Origin: Candidatus Poribacteria bacterium | GTDB lineage: Bacteria > Poribacteria > WGA-4E > WGA-3G | NCBI GenBank assembly: GCA_028824685.1 | Contig: JAPPCZ010000098.1 | Coordinates: forward strand, 1-44,421 | Direction: 5' to 3' | Length of the DNA: 44,421 bases | Shown here: piece after piece, positions 8,360-16,808 of the stretch | How the letters are laid out: the number at the start of each line of letters is the position of its first letter | Numbering within the stretch: position 1 is the first letter of the stretch | Translations under genes and position numbers: made by a program | The notes under the pieces: generated by a model | The model's database searches: none | What the model was told of the DNA's origin: nothing | What the model saw: the letters and a program-made list of their open reading frames with translations, nothing else

Positions 8360-11140
8360 ATGTTTGATTTCCGCTCTCCCCTCTTCTTAATCCTGCTCGC
8401 GGCAATACCTTTCTTAATCCTTATCCAATTACGGACAACCGTTATAGCATCAAAGTGGCGAAAACGAATTACTTTTCTTCTCAGATGTGCCGCCATTTTA
8501 TGCGCGATCCTTGCCTTAGCAAACCTGCAACGAACCAACAAAGAGCAACGCCTCGCTGTAGTATTTTTACTTGATACATCTGATAGCATAGAACCTTCCC
8601 AGCGCGAAAATGCGATTAATCAAATTAATACTGCTATAGCAAAATTGAAACCGAATGACCAATTTGGGGTTATTAGTTTTGCACAGGAGTCATCTGTGTT
8701 AATTGAAATGGGGCCAGCACACGAACAATCACCGCTAACATTAGCCATAACAGAATCATCTGTTGAGCAGAATTCCACAGACATTCTTACTTCCCTCAAA
8801 CGATCACTTGAACTATTGCCTGAAAACTACCATCGTCGGATAGTCCTTCTTAGCGATGGAATTCATAACGTGGGTAACCTCTCAATCAAAAATTATCTAC
8901 CTCTGTTCTCTGCAAGTGACATTGAAATCATGACAATCCCTCTAAACACAATCAAGGATGCAATTCGTGTCCAAGAACTGCAGCTGCCGAATCAGGTCAG
9001 AAAAGGGCAATCCTTTCCGATACAAGCAATCATTGAATCTGACGGTAGTATTCCAAAGGTAACAGCCACGCTTTACCACAATGATGTTCCAATTACCGAC
9101 ATTGAGTTTTCCCTGCAAAAAGGCAGGAATGTATTAACGTTCCCTACACAACAAGTTTCGGAAGACCTTCCACATACATATCAACTGAAGTTAGATGTAA
9201 ATGATGAAATCCTTGAAAATAATCAGGCTTATGGGGTGGTGCAAATTCAGGATAAGCCGCATATTTTATATGCAGAAGGTGATTTGGAACATGCCAATAG
9301 TCTAAAAGAGGTGTTTGAAGAAAACGGTTTTGTAGTAGAAGTAGTTTCTGGTCAGGATATACCAACAGATATGGTAACCCTTCAACACTATGACGTATTG
9401 ATTCTAAGTAACATTTCTGCTGATACGCTTTCATCGGAACAATTAGATATTATAGAAGCTTTTGTCCGTGACCTTGGGCATGGATTAGTCGTTATCGGAG
9501 GGGACCACGCTTTTGGTCCCGGTGGATATACAGATACAGCACTTGAACGTGTACTTCCTATAGAAATGACACCGCGCGAACGAAAAGAGTCTGTCGCACT
9601 TGTGTTTATAATTGACACATCAGGGAGCATGGCAAACTACGTTGGCGCACAGAAAAAGATTGAACTTGCAATTGAGGCGATTCGCGCTGGTATTCGTAAT
9701 CTAAAAGGAGAGGATCAGGCAGCAGTCATCGGTTTCGACGTTAAGATTCGTGATATTTCATCCTTAACACCTGACCATGATGTGTTGATTAGTGCAGTTG
9801 GCAGACTTAAACCAACAGGCGGTACAACTGCTATGGGAAAGGCAATTGAAACAGCTGGGAAGATGCTAAAATCATCCGATGCAAAGCGAAGACACATCAT
9901 CCTTTTGTCGGACGGTAAATCTGAGGGAGAACCTTCTAAATTTATTGATACTGCAAAAGATTTAGCTGAGGCGCGCATCGTGATTACGACAATCGCGATT
10001 GGTGATGCCGATAAAAAATTACTGAAGGAAATAGCGATCGCTGGTAATGGGCGGTCTGAGGATGTTAAGAATATACAAGAATTGCCTGATATTTTAGTTG
10101 ACGCTGTCCGAGAGACGCAAAATTATATTGTCCAAGAGCAGTTCCAACCAATCATAGTGAGTCCAACAACTTCTATTTTAGAAGGTATTAGCACGCCCCC
10201 GTTACTCTACGGATATGTTGCAACAACAGAAAAGTCCGCCGCACAGGTTTATATTAGTTCACACGAAGACGAACCTGTTCTTGCCAGTTGGCACTACGGA
10301 TTAGGCAAATCAGTTGCATGGACATCGGATGTCAAACCAGCGTGGAGTAGAGATTGGGTTTCGTGGTCGAATTTTGGCAAGTTTTGGGGGCAAGTCGTTA
10401 ATTGGACTTTACCGACTGAAGAAGCAAATACGGATTTCGATCTTATCGTTTCACCTCGTAATGGCAGAGCAGAAGTTGTTATTGATACACAACATGCGTC
10501 GCCTACATCTTATACGGTTCAAGTTGCAGGTCCAAACGGCACAAGTGCATCTGTTGCAATGCAGCAGATAAGTTCAATGCGTTATGTTGGAACATTTCAA
10601 ATGGATGACAGCGGTTCTTATATTGTCACTGCAAAACGTGAAACTGATGATAGTAAACTGACGAAAACGGTAACGCTTTCCTATCCTGCCGAATATGCAA
10701 ACTTTGATGTTGACCATGCTATGCTAAAGAGACTTGCTGAGGACACGGGCGGTATTTATGAACCGACAGTTACTCAAATAGCTGCACCTGCGGGCATCTC
10801 AATTGAAAAACGGGTATCGCTTTCTCAGACGTTATTAGTTGTTGCTGTTGTTCTATTTGTATTAGAGATGATTTTGCGACGGTTCAGCATAGCAAGCGGA
10901 TATTTCACAGAACTTCGGGCACAACTACGGAGACAATCTGAGTCAGTTGTGCCTAAAACGCTAACACAACTGACTGAGAAAAAAGCGGATGTTGATTCGC
11001 TTGCCAATAGTGTTGTTTATGAAACTGTGGAAATTACATCTTCACCTAATGAAAACACATCTGAAACAACAGTTCCACAATCAGCAGAGGGGACGATGAC
11101 ACGCCTATTGGCTGCTAAAAACAGATCCCGTACCATATAA
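8360..11140 (+). CDS. Membrane protein with two VWA domains
   Basis: This 926-residue protein is built like BatA/BatB-related and 'glutamine amidotransferase-like' VWA proteins. Two N-terminal transmembrane helices (about 8-24 and 37-55) are followed by a VWA domain with a MIDAS motif DTSDS at residues 72-76. A beta-rich region and a class-I-amidotransferase-like domain (HILYAEGD...VIGGDHAFGPGGY) come next, then a second VWA with DTSGS near residue 418. The ending is a beta-rich domain, one transmembrane helix near 822-838 and a soluble tail. Most of the chain is probably periplasmic. VWA domains bind metal and partner proteins; the partner is unknown. The start has only a weak ribosome site, and it is 72 bases after the DUF4838 gene, across an imperfect hairpin with ACTCTAC/GTAGAGT arms (8296-8330). 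Confidence 0.85.
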   Translation: MFDFRSPLFLILLAAIPFLILIQLRTTVIASKWRKRITFLLRCAAILCAILALANLQRTNKEQRLAVVFLLDTSDSIEPSQRENAINQINTAIAKLKPNDQFGVISFAQESSVLIEMGPAHEQSPLTLAITESSVEQNSTDILTSLKRSLELLPENYHRRIVLLSDGIHNVGNLSIKNYLPLFSASDIEIMTIPLNTIKDAIRVQELQLPNQVRKGQSFPIQAIIESDGSIPKVTATLYHNDVPITDIEFSLQKGRNVLTFPTQQVSEDLPHTYQLKLDVNDEILENNQAYGVVQIQDKPHILYAEGDLEHANSLKEVFEENGFVVEVVSGQDIPTDMVTLQHYDVLILSNISADTLSSEQLDIIEAFVRDLGHGLVVIGGDHAFGPGGYTDTALERVLPIEMTPRERKESVALVFIIDTSGSMANYVGAQKKIELAIEAIRAGIRNLKGEDQAAVIGFDVKIRDISSLTPDHDVLISAVGRLKPTGGTTAMGKAIETAGKMLKSSDAKRRHIILLSDGKSEGEPSKFIDTAKDLAEARIVITTIAIGDADKKLLKEIAIAGNGRSEDVKNIQELPDILVDAVRETQNYIVQEQFQPIIVSPTTSILEGISTPPLLYGYVATTEKSAAQVYISSHEDEPVLASWHYGLGKSVAWTSDVKPAWSRDWVSWSNFGKFWGQVVNWTLPTEEANTDFDLIVSPRNGRAEVVIDTQHASPTSYTVQVAGPNGTSASVAMQQISSMRYVGTFQMDDSGSYIVTAKRETDDSKLTKTVTLSYPAEYANFDVDHAMLKRLAEDTGGIYEPTVTQIAAPAGISIEKRVSLSQTLLVVAVVLFVLEMILRRFSIASGYFTELRAQLRRQSESVVPKTLTQLTEKKADVDSLANSVVYETVEITSSPNENTSETTVPQSAEGTMTRLLAAKNRSRTI

Positions 11141-11498
11141 GGCAATTAGTTAGGGCAGATTTTAGAATTACTTGGACACTCTGCATCGGCGCATTCGTCT
11201 TTAGGCATTTGGCAAAATCAACGCCAAACGCGCTTTGGTATTCAGCATGATTCACCACCTACTGAGAGGTGAAAGTATCTATTTATAGTGGACTATAGAA
11301 ATAATTCTACATTTCCTCTGTAGGAGTGATCTCCGAATCGCGACAGAAACTTAGGAGCAGTCGGGAATCAGAGTTCCCTCCTACAGTTCAGGAATGTAGC
11401 GTTAATTCTAATCTCTACCATATTTATAGATCAACATAAATAGCCTTCCTACCTTCAACAACGAACAAGACGGGTGTGTAAAGTTTTGGTTATAAGTA
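11141..11498. other. Gene-free stretch containing dispersed repeats
   Basis: The sequence between the VWA gene and the transposase remnant holds the second copy of the GTAGGAG element (listed separately at 11320-11384) and a stretch at about 11205-11265 with similarity to the first 110 bases of the window. No open frame with protein character, terminator or RNA gene was seen. Confidence 0.4.
11320..11384. repeat. Small MITE-like element with GTAGGAG ends (copy 2)
   Basis: It begins GTAGGAGTGATCTCCGAATC and ends GAATCAGAGTTCCCTCCTAC, so both arms carry the GTAGGAG/CTCCTAC termini facing each other. It is nearly the same length as the element at 2526-2588, with the two arm types swapped, as expected for insertion in the opposite orientation. 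No target-site duplication could be identified with confidence. Confidence 0.65.
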
Positions 11499-11693
11499 TC
11501 ATGCTGCTTGTTTGAGTTCATTCCAATATCTGTCCCACGCCCCATTTTTCACTAAACACCGTAAGGCAAGCACCTTATTGATACCTTCTTTTTTCCATCT
11601 CATAACAGCTTGTTTACATCTTTGTCCTACAACATGTTGACACGCACTCTCAATCACACCACTCCCGATATGATACCCTTTTTCACGAAACAC
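11499..11693 (-). pseudogene. ISKra4-family transposase, C-terminal remnant
   Basis: Only the last 64 residues remain. GSGVIESACQHVVGQRCKQA followed by MRWKKEGINKVLALRCL and WDRYWNE is the conserved end of ISKra4-type DDE transposases, where the Glu of GSGVIESA is the final catalytic acid. The apparent start is a GTG at the break point, not a real initiation site. Everything upstream, including the first two catalytic Asp residues, is missing. The remnant abuts a decapitated PIN gene on the other strand at about 11694. It is dead on its own. Confidence 0.85.
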
Positions 11694-12072
11694 CCGGCAA
11701 AAATCCTGCGGTTCTGGCGCGTAGGTATAATTGAATTAGCAATTTCACCATCTATGTTGGAAGAATTTGAAGTAGTTGTCCATCGCCCCTCGTATTCAAG
11801 AAAAATACAACCTCTCAAATGAAGACATCACCGAGTATCTTGAGGTGATAAGAGAATTCGCAATTGTCGTTCATGGAGAAATCACTGTTGATGCTGTTTC
11901 TGATGATCCAGACGATAATTCAATTATTGCTTGCGCGATAGAAGCAGAAGCAGATGTAATTATTAGTGGAGACCGACATTTGCTTATACTCGGTTCATAT
12001 CAAGGAATTCCAATTGTCAACGCAGCAGATTTCTTAAGTGCTTATGTTCCACCAGTAGAATTCGTTCTATAA
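11694..12072 (+). pseudogene. PIN-domain toxin gene, beheaded and frameshifted
   Basis: The reading frame resembles the 'putative toxin-antitoxin system toxin component, PIN family'. PAKILRFWRVGIIELAISPS, then MLEEFEVVVHRP in one frame, continues as RIQEKYNLSNEDITEYLEVI, then DDPDDNSIIACA and ISGDRHLL in the next frame. Removing one C from the C4 run at 11786-11789 restores the frame. The N-terminus with the first catalytic Asp (usually in a DTNV motif) is gone, replaced by the transposase tail. No antitoxin gene is visible. With a missing active-site residue and a frameshift it should be inactive; the frameshift alone could be a sequencing error, the truncation could not. Confidence 0.8.
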
Positions 12073-12290
12073 TTGCGGTGAAGGGCAACCTGCCTATGAC
12101 TTTCAACTGTATCAACTCCTATAAATTAAAACGAACCTTTTTTGAATAGACTTGACTAAACAAACGAAACTAAATTGAACACTCTTTGAGACGATTTATT
12201 GATATTGAATAGGGTGTTACATAATCATCATAATTCGGAACAATGCCCCAATTTGTGAACGGGGTTACAAGTTCCACTAAGGAGAAAGTA

Positions 12291-12935
12291 ATGAAACAGA
12301 AATTTTTCGTACTTGGCGCAATCGCACTTATAGCAGTCGTAGGTCTTTTTGTATTTGAACATGCAACGTCAGCACAGCGTCCAGATCGGAACGCGCAACC
12401 CGGACAAGGTCAACGTGGCGAGCGTCCTGGTGGTGAAAGAGGCAATAGAGGAACGATGAACATGATGGGTACGACGTTCAATCCAGTATCTTTTGTCGAA
12501 AATTCTTGGATAGATTTAACGTTTAAAGTTGGTGTGGATGATGAAGCACTTGTGAAAGCACGGCCTATCTATCAGGCAACTCACGAAAAATTTGCCATGA
12601 AGATGAAAGAGATACGCGAAAAATTTGAACCTCAGATGAGAGAAGCGTCTGCATCTGGTGATGGTGATCGGCGAGCTGCATTTCAGAAGGTTATGACACT
12701 TCGGGAAGAGATGAATAAAGAGGCGCAGGCTTTAGTCGTAAGCGGTGGTAAAGAGTTCCAAACCTCGCTCAAAGAGGTTTTGAGCGCAGAACAGATGACA
12801 AAACTCAATAAATTGACGAAAGAACGTCACTTAGCCTGGCAACAGCAACAACAACGGACAAACAGATTTCGTGGTGGTGAAGGCGGGCAACGCCGTGGCG
12901 AAGGTGGTCAACGCGGTCAGCGCCCCTCTCAATAA
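12291..12935 (+). CDS. Spy/CpxP-like periplasmic protein
   Basis: The 214-residue protein starts with a signal peptide (MKQKFFVLGAIALIAVVGLF through HATSA), then a Gly/Arg/Gln-rich linker, a helical core (about 75-185) and a low-complexity tail rich in Gly, Arg and Gln. The core resembles Spy/CpxP-type proteins: repeated long charged helices and the late motif LKEVLSAEQMTKLNKL, close to the 'LtpeQ..kl' repeat of that family. These are periplasmic chaperones or metal-stress sensors. The ATG at 12291 is chosen because AAGGAG lies just upstream and the signal peptide begins there; an upstream in-frame ATG at 12243 adds 16 unlikely residues. A strong terminator follows, so it is a single-gene unit at its 3' end. 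Confidence 0.75.
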   Translation: MKQKFFVLGAIALIAVVGLFVFEHATSAQRPDRNAQPGQGQRGERPGGERGNRGTMNMMGTTFNPVSFVENSWIDLTFKVGVDDEALVKARPIYQATHEKFAMKMKEIREKFEPQMREASASGDGDRRAAFQKVMTLREEMNKEAQALVVSGGKEFQTSLKEVLSAEQMTKLNKLTKERHLAWQQQQQRTNRFRGGEGGQRRGEGGQRGQRPSQ

Positions 12936-12954
12936 TGTTTGAGAAGACACAATT

Positions 12955-12984
12955 AGGTCGGGTGTAATTCACCCGACCTTTTTT
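12955..12984 (+). terminator. Rho-independent terminator
   Basis: A perfect 10-bp stem, AGGTCGGGTG against CACCCGACCT, with a TAATT loop, is followed by five T. It begins 19 bases after the Spy-like gene's stop codon and should end its transcript. Confidence 0.92.
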
Positions 12985-13031
12985 GTTATGTTATCAGGTT
13001 TCAACCGTATCCCAGAACAACGGTCCAATTA

Positions 13032-13055
13032 TCGGAGTTAAAAACTCCTCCCACA
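13032..13055. repeat. Short palindromic repeat (TCGGAG...CTCCTCC)
   Basis: GGAGTTAAAAACTCC followed by TCCCAC has the same layout as the copies at 2601-2623, 41520-41543 and 41553-41577. The stem is kept although bases differ. It lies between the convergent ends of the Spy-like and TPR genes. Confidence 0.5.
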
Positions 13056-13094
13056 AGAGATTTTATCTGTGAACCTTTCACAAAGAGATTGTCC

Positions 13095-15509
13095 CTAACG
13101 ATCATCAAGCACTTCATTGCCGTTGTAGTTTAATTCTCCAAGCCAACGTCGAATTGTAGCACTTCGCTCCGTATCATTCTGTGCCTCAAACCCTCGCGCT
13201 AATTTCATCCCCGTATTAAATAGAATCTGCTGATGTTTTTCTGATTTGCTATCCTTTGCTTGTTCGTATTTCGTGAGTGCATCTTCAGGTTGCTTCCTAT
13301 TCAACAAACAGATAGCGAGTAAGCATCTTGCGCGAATCAGTATATCCGTTTTACCTCTGTTAAAGAGGCGGTTGGCAACTTGCGATTCAAGCGAAACCAG
13401 ATTTCGGTATGTTGATGTGTTTCGCGGATCCTTGGAGACAACCTTTTCAAATGCTGTCAATGCCTCTGAAAATTCACCCTGAACAAGATACAAGTAACCG
13501 ATAATATTGTGAATAACGATATCTCTTTCATTTTCAGGAATTGCAGTAAACTGTGTAAGTGCTGCAGGATAATTCTTTTGCTGCACCAAGGCGTTTCCAC
13601 GCCGAATGTAAAGGTTAATCTGTTCCGTCGTTGCTTGCTGATTATTAGGGTTACCTTTTAAAACGAGTTCAAGTTCAGTTTGTGCACGCTGATAATCCCC
13701 TATGTTTTGATATGCATGTGCCAAACTTATACGTAGGTTAGATGCAGTTGGAAGGAGGTCCACGGCTTTCTGAAGTAGTTTAATTGCGGCGCGATTTTTT
13801 TTTCGATTTATGAGGTCTTGGGCAGATTGATGATACGCTGCAATCAGATTATGTTGAGCTTGAGGTGCATCAGGTTCTGTCATATAAACCTTTTGAAACG
13901 CAGATACAGCCTCCGAGAAACTACGTTTTTTAAGGTATAATTCACCGAGCAAACTGGAGATACGGGTATCGTTTGGATGAAGTTTTTGTAATTCAAGATA
14001 GGTGTTGATAGCCTCATCCACTTGTCCCGATTTGCGGTAGTTGTTCGCTTTTTGCCAAAACGCATCACTTAAGTTGGTACGGGCGATATGAAATTTCGGC
14101 TGCAATTTCAATGCTTCGCGATAAGCAGCAATGGCATCATCCCATTTTTCGTTATTTCTAAGCGTAACCCCATGATTATTATAGCATCGCGCAAGTCCTC
14201 GTTTGGCTAACCTACTGACTGGGTTCAATTCAAGTGCTTTTTGATAATGCTGAATGGCAGTTGGATAGCGTTCAGCGTGTGCATACCCTTCTCCCATCAA
14301 CATATATGTCGTTGAATCTAATGGATTAAGCTGAATTATCTTTTGAAAAATAACCGTTGCCGATGTGAAGTCCTTGGCATTCAACGCATAGAACGCCTTT
14401 TCTCTGAAAAGGTGGTGTAAGTTATTTCTGGCGGCTTTATGGTAAGGCTCAAGCTTAACAGATCTTTCAAAAGCACTTATCGCTCTATCCACCTCACCTT
14501 GATGATAGTAGTGTATTCCAAGTGTGTTATAGTCTGCAGCACTCGGTTTCTCTTTAATTTTTTCTTCAAGCAGATTAATCGCTGTCCCTAATTGCCCTTT
14601 TTCTTGATAAGCCTGCAGAAGTTTTTCAATAGCGGGTTGAAAGTTTTCATTGCGTTCAAGACAATCTTTGAAACTATCAATTGCAGATTCCATATCACCT
14701 TTGTCAAAATAAACAGCACCAAGTAGGTAATGAGGATAGTGCTGCCTCGGTGCCTGCGCAATTTCGGTTTTCAAAGCATTGATGGCAATGTCGTGCTGCG
14801 GTGTATCAATTGGTGTGTTATAGAGTTTCCGCAATGTATTTATATCGCGTTGTGTTGGATGCTGTGCTGTTGCCGTGGGATAACATATATCGCCAGGGTG
14901 TGGACTGTGTCCCCACAACCCAAGTGCGTGCGCAAACTCGTGCAGGCACACCGTCCGCATCTCCTTTTGGGACAGTTCTGTAATGGTTTTATCACCTTCC
15001 AACATAAGTATGATTTCTACTCTGAAATTATCTTTGTTTGTGTGATCTGTTGTCTCAGTGTTATCGGTTGGGGTTTGGTGTATGTGCCGATCTGTACTGG
15101 TGTAGCCGGTAGCGTGGGAAAAAGTTCTTACCGTGTTCTGTAAACGCCTTAACCGCGCACTGCCGAGCCGCGTGTCGTGAATATCCATAAGACTACTATA
15201 TCCCCAACTGACTCGGATATCTGCGTCTTGGGATGTATCTATTTCTTGGAAGCGGATTAGTCCTTCCGTTGTCGTCTCCCATTCGCGCATTGCGTAGCGG
15301 AGTTCTGGCAAGTATGGACTCTCTTTTATAACTGGCGAAATATACACCTGTATCGGCATGTGTGTGAAGCGGGTGATTCTGCCATCAGAGAAGAGTGTGA
15401 TGTGGTCGAAGTAGTCGGTGTTAGAAGACTCTTGTGCTGTTCCGGGTGTTATGGAGATGAGAGGTATGAGGGTAATAATGAAAAGAATACGTAATATTCT
15501 GGTTGACAT
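13095..15509 (-). CDS. Secreted metzincin-like protease fused to TPR repeats
   Basis: An 804-residue exported protein. After a signal peptide (to about TPGTAQ) comes a matrixin-like domain: ADIRVSWGYSS, then the zinc site HEFAHALGLWGH near residues 187-198, matching HExxHxxGxxGH of metzincins. It is followed by DICYPTATAQHPTQRDINTLRKLY, where the Met-turn region would be; the Met itself is not conserved. From about residue 240 to 780 there are a dozen or more TPR units (for example YNTLGIHYYHQGEVDRAISA and YMLMGEGYAHAERYPTAIQH). The protease may act on proteins held by the TPR scaffold. I use the ATG at 15509, which has CAGGGA upstream and begins the signal peptide, rather than the in-frame start 45 bases earlier. 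A consensus promoter lies 70-95 bases upstream. Confidence 0.85.
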   Translation of the reverse strand: MSTRILRILFIITLIPLISITPGTAQESSNTDYFDHITLFSDGRITRFTHMPIQVYISPVIKESPYLPELRYAMREWETTTEGLIRFQEIDTSQDADIRVSWGYSSLMDIHDTRLGSARLRRLQNTVRTFSHATGYTSTDRHIHQTPTDNTETTDHTNKDNFRVEIILMLEGDKTITELSQKEMRTVCLHEFAHALGLWGHSPHPGDICYPTATAQHPTQRDINTLRKLYNTPIDTPQHDIAINALKTEIAQAPRQHYPHYLLGAVYFDKGDMESAIDSFKDCLERNENFQPAIEKLLQAYQEKGQLGTAINLLEEKIKEKPSAADYNTLGIHYYHQGEVDRAISAFERSVKLEPYHKAARNNLHHLFREKAFYALNAKDFTSATVIFQKIIQLNPLDSTTYMLMGEGYAHAERYPTAIQHYQKALELNPVSRLAKRGLARCYNNHGVTLRNNEKWDDAIAAYREALKLQPKFHIARTNLSDAFWQKANNYRKSGQVDEAINTYLELQKLHPNDTRISSLLGELYLKKRSFSEAVSAFQKVYMTEPDAPQAQHNLIAAYHQSAQDLINRKKNRAAIKLLQKAVDLLPTASNLRISLAHAYQNIGDYQRAQTELELVLKGNPNNQQATTEQINLYIRRGNALVQQKNYPAALTQFTAIPENERDIVIHNIIGYLYLVQGEFSEALTAFEKVVSKDPRNTSTYRNLVSLESQVANRLFNRGKTDILIRARCLLAICLLNRKQPEDALTKYEQAKDSKSEKHQQILFNTGMKLARGFEAQNDTERSATIRRWLGELNYNGNEVLDDR

Positions 15510-15575
15510 AAAGGATTCCCTGAGGCGAATTAAGAGTTGTTGCGTGCTGGACAAAGTAAGATACTTTTGATGTCA

Positions 15576-15604
15576 ATTATATTTTTATTCTCATATTCTG
15601 TCAA
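15576..15604 (-). promoter_or_regulatory. Consensus sigma70-type promoter of the metzincin-TPR gene
   Basis: Read on the minus strand: TTGACA (15604-15599), 17 bases, TATAAT (15581-15576). All twelve box positions match the consensus and the spacing is ideal. Transcription would start near 15569, giving a leader of about 60 bases. Confidence 0.8.
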
Positions 15605-15631
15605 CAATTGATTTTGGTGTGGCAGAGTAAA

Positions 15632-15922
15632 GTCGCGATTCGGAGATCGCTCCTACAGATATAGGTCGCGATTCGGAGATCGCTCCTACAAATATAGGTC
15701 GTGATTCGAAGATCGTTCTTACAGATACAGGTCGTGATTCAAAGATCGTTCCTACAAATATAGGTCGCGATTCGGAGATCGCTCCTACAAATATAGGTCG
15801 TGATTCGAAGATCGTTCTTACAGATACAGGTCGTGATTCAAAGATCGTTCCTACAAATATAGGTCGCGATTCGGAGATCGCTCCTACAAATATAGGTCGT
15901 GATTCGAAGATCGTTCTTACAC
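15632..15922. repeat. 33-bp tandem array with 99-bp higher-order period
   Basis: Nine head-to-tail units start every 33 bases from 15632 (15632, 15665, 15698, 15731, 15764, 15797, 15830, 15863, 15896; the last is truncated). Three variants occur in the order A, A, B, C, A, B, C, A, B, so from unit 2 on the array repeats every 99 bases. Type A contains GTCGCGATTCGGAGATCGCT and CCTAC. B and C differ from A only by transitions. The unit equals one arm of the GTAGGAG elements at 2526 and 11320. It sits 28 bases upstream of the promoter at 15576-15604. There are no unique spacers, so it is not a CRISPR array. Confidence 0.9.
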
Positions 15923-16354
15923 AAAATCATACCGTACGGTATGATTTTTTATACCACGGTATGATTTTTAAATTCGCTATAAACCCAGTCTATGTATGGG
16001 TTTATAGGCATTTTTCTGATTTTGGAAAAAATTTTATTTTTTATATTTCTCATCTGTATGATGAACACGGTTTTTCTGTTGAGCAGTTTGTGCTGCAGAT
16101 TTTTGGTCTGATTGTTTTTGTGTATGAAAATCGGTTTGTTTTTCATACTGATATTATAACTTGTTACGGATGGTGATCAGAAGGTTTGTGGTTTTAGGAA
16201 CAATAGATATCCAATATATTTACAATAAGTTTGCAGGAAAAGTTTGGCTTGATGCGTTTTTCACATGTCGGATAAGCGTGTATTTGTTTCAGTATCTCGG
16301 AGGATAAGGATTCTTGGGGTATTGAATAGCACTCATCTCCTTATCCCTTAAACA
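15923..16354. repeat. AT-rich gap with a cluster of hairpins
   Basis: No gene is credible here. A 26-bp perfect palindrome (15923-15948, core ATACCGTACGGTAT) is followed by a degenerate second copy (15951-15968). Next is an 11-bp inverted repeat CTATAAACCCA/TGGGTTTATAG with a 9-nt loop (15977-16007), then GTATGAAAA/TTTTCATAC with a 9-nt loop (16122-16148). Further on, GGATAAGGA/TCCTTATCC face each other (16302-16310 and 16338-16346). The first palindrome ends in a T run on the plus strand and could terminate transcription. Overlapping 65-71-codon frames on both strands look like by-products of the palindromes. Confidence 0.6.
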
Positions 16355-16762
16355 CTAAAAGAAATAACCGATTGCAAGCACAAAAAGGGCTTCTATCAGA
16401 TAAAATATAATAAGCGTGATTGAAAAAATAGCAGATATCCAACTACATTTTGGTTTGCTTTTGTGTTTACCGAGATCCATTTTGAAATCTGTGTCAGTTT
16501 GCTCTCTGATGTCATCGTAGACTTTTCGGAACAACCGTTCTTGCCAGAGAAAGTATCCATCCAAAATCCAAAACCCTACAATAGGAAGGAAAAGGATTAA
16601 AACCATATAAGAATTTTGCAAATCTTCTCTGGCGATTAAAACCATTGCAGCAACAAGGATTGTCATGCTCCAACTTTTTAGCAAGAAGTTGTTTCGTCCC
16701 AAACGGTTAATAACGGCTTGTGTCATTTCCAAATGCTTTACGACCTTTTCTGTGCCATTCAT
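16355..16762 (-). CDS. Small membrane protein, possibly defence-associated
   Basis: The 135-residue protein has a soluble N-terminus (EKVVKHLEMTQAVINRLGRNNFLLKSW), two adjacent membrane helices (about 33-48 and 52-70), a conserved-looking FWILDGYFLWQERLFRKVYDDIR segment, a charged loop and a final membrane helix. From memory, 'NSFLLKGW...FWxLDxYFLxxERLFRxxY' proteins are a widespread uncharacterised family; I cannot name it. The start at 16762 is set by AGGAGG eight bases upstream; an in-frame ATG 30 bases earlier lacks one. It follows the methyltransferase gene on the same strand but has its own promoter. It could be a membrane effector of the neighbouring system, which is speculation. Confidence 0.7.
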   Translation of the reverse strand: MNGTEKVVKHLEMTQAVINRLGRNNFLLKSWSMTILVAAMVLIAREDLQNSYMVLILFLPIVGFWILDGYFLWQERLFRKVYDDIREQTDTDFKMDLGKHKSKPKCSWISAIFSITLIIFYLIEALFVLAIGYFF

Positions 16763-16808
16763 GGATTTATCCTCCTTCACCATGTTTTGCAATCTGATTG
16801 TTCGTTAA

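Noticed and set aside
15632..15922. Regular repeats resembling a CRISPR array
   Set aside because: The 33-base units are contiguous and nearly identical, with no unique spacers, and no cas genes are present. It is a tandem satellite.
15949..16176. Overlapping 65- and 71-codon frames on both strands
   Set aside because: They lie across the hairpin cluster, have no ribosome site, and their mirrored content follows from the palindromes and AT richness.
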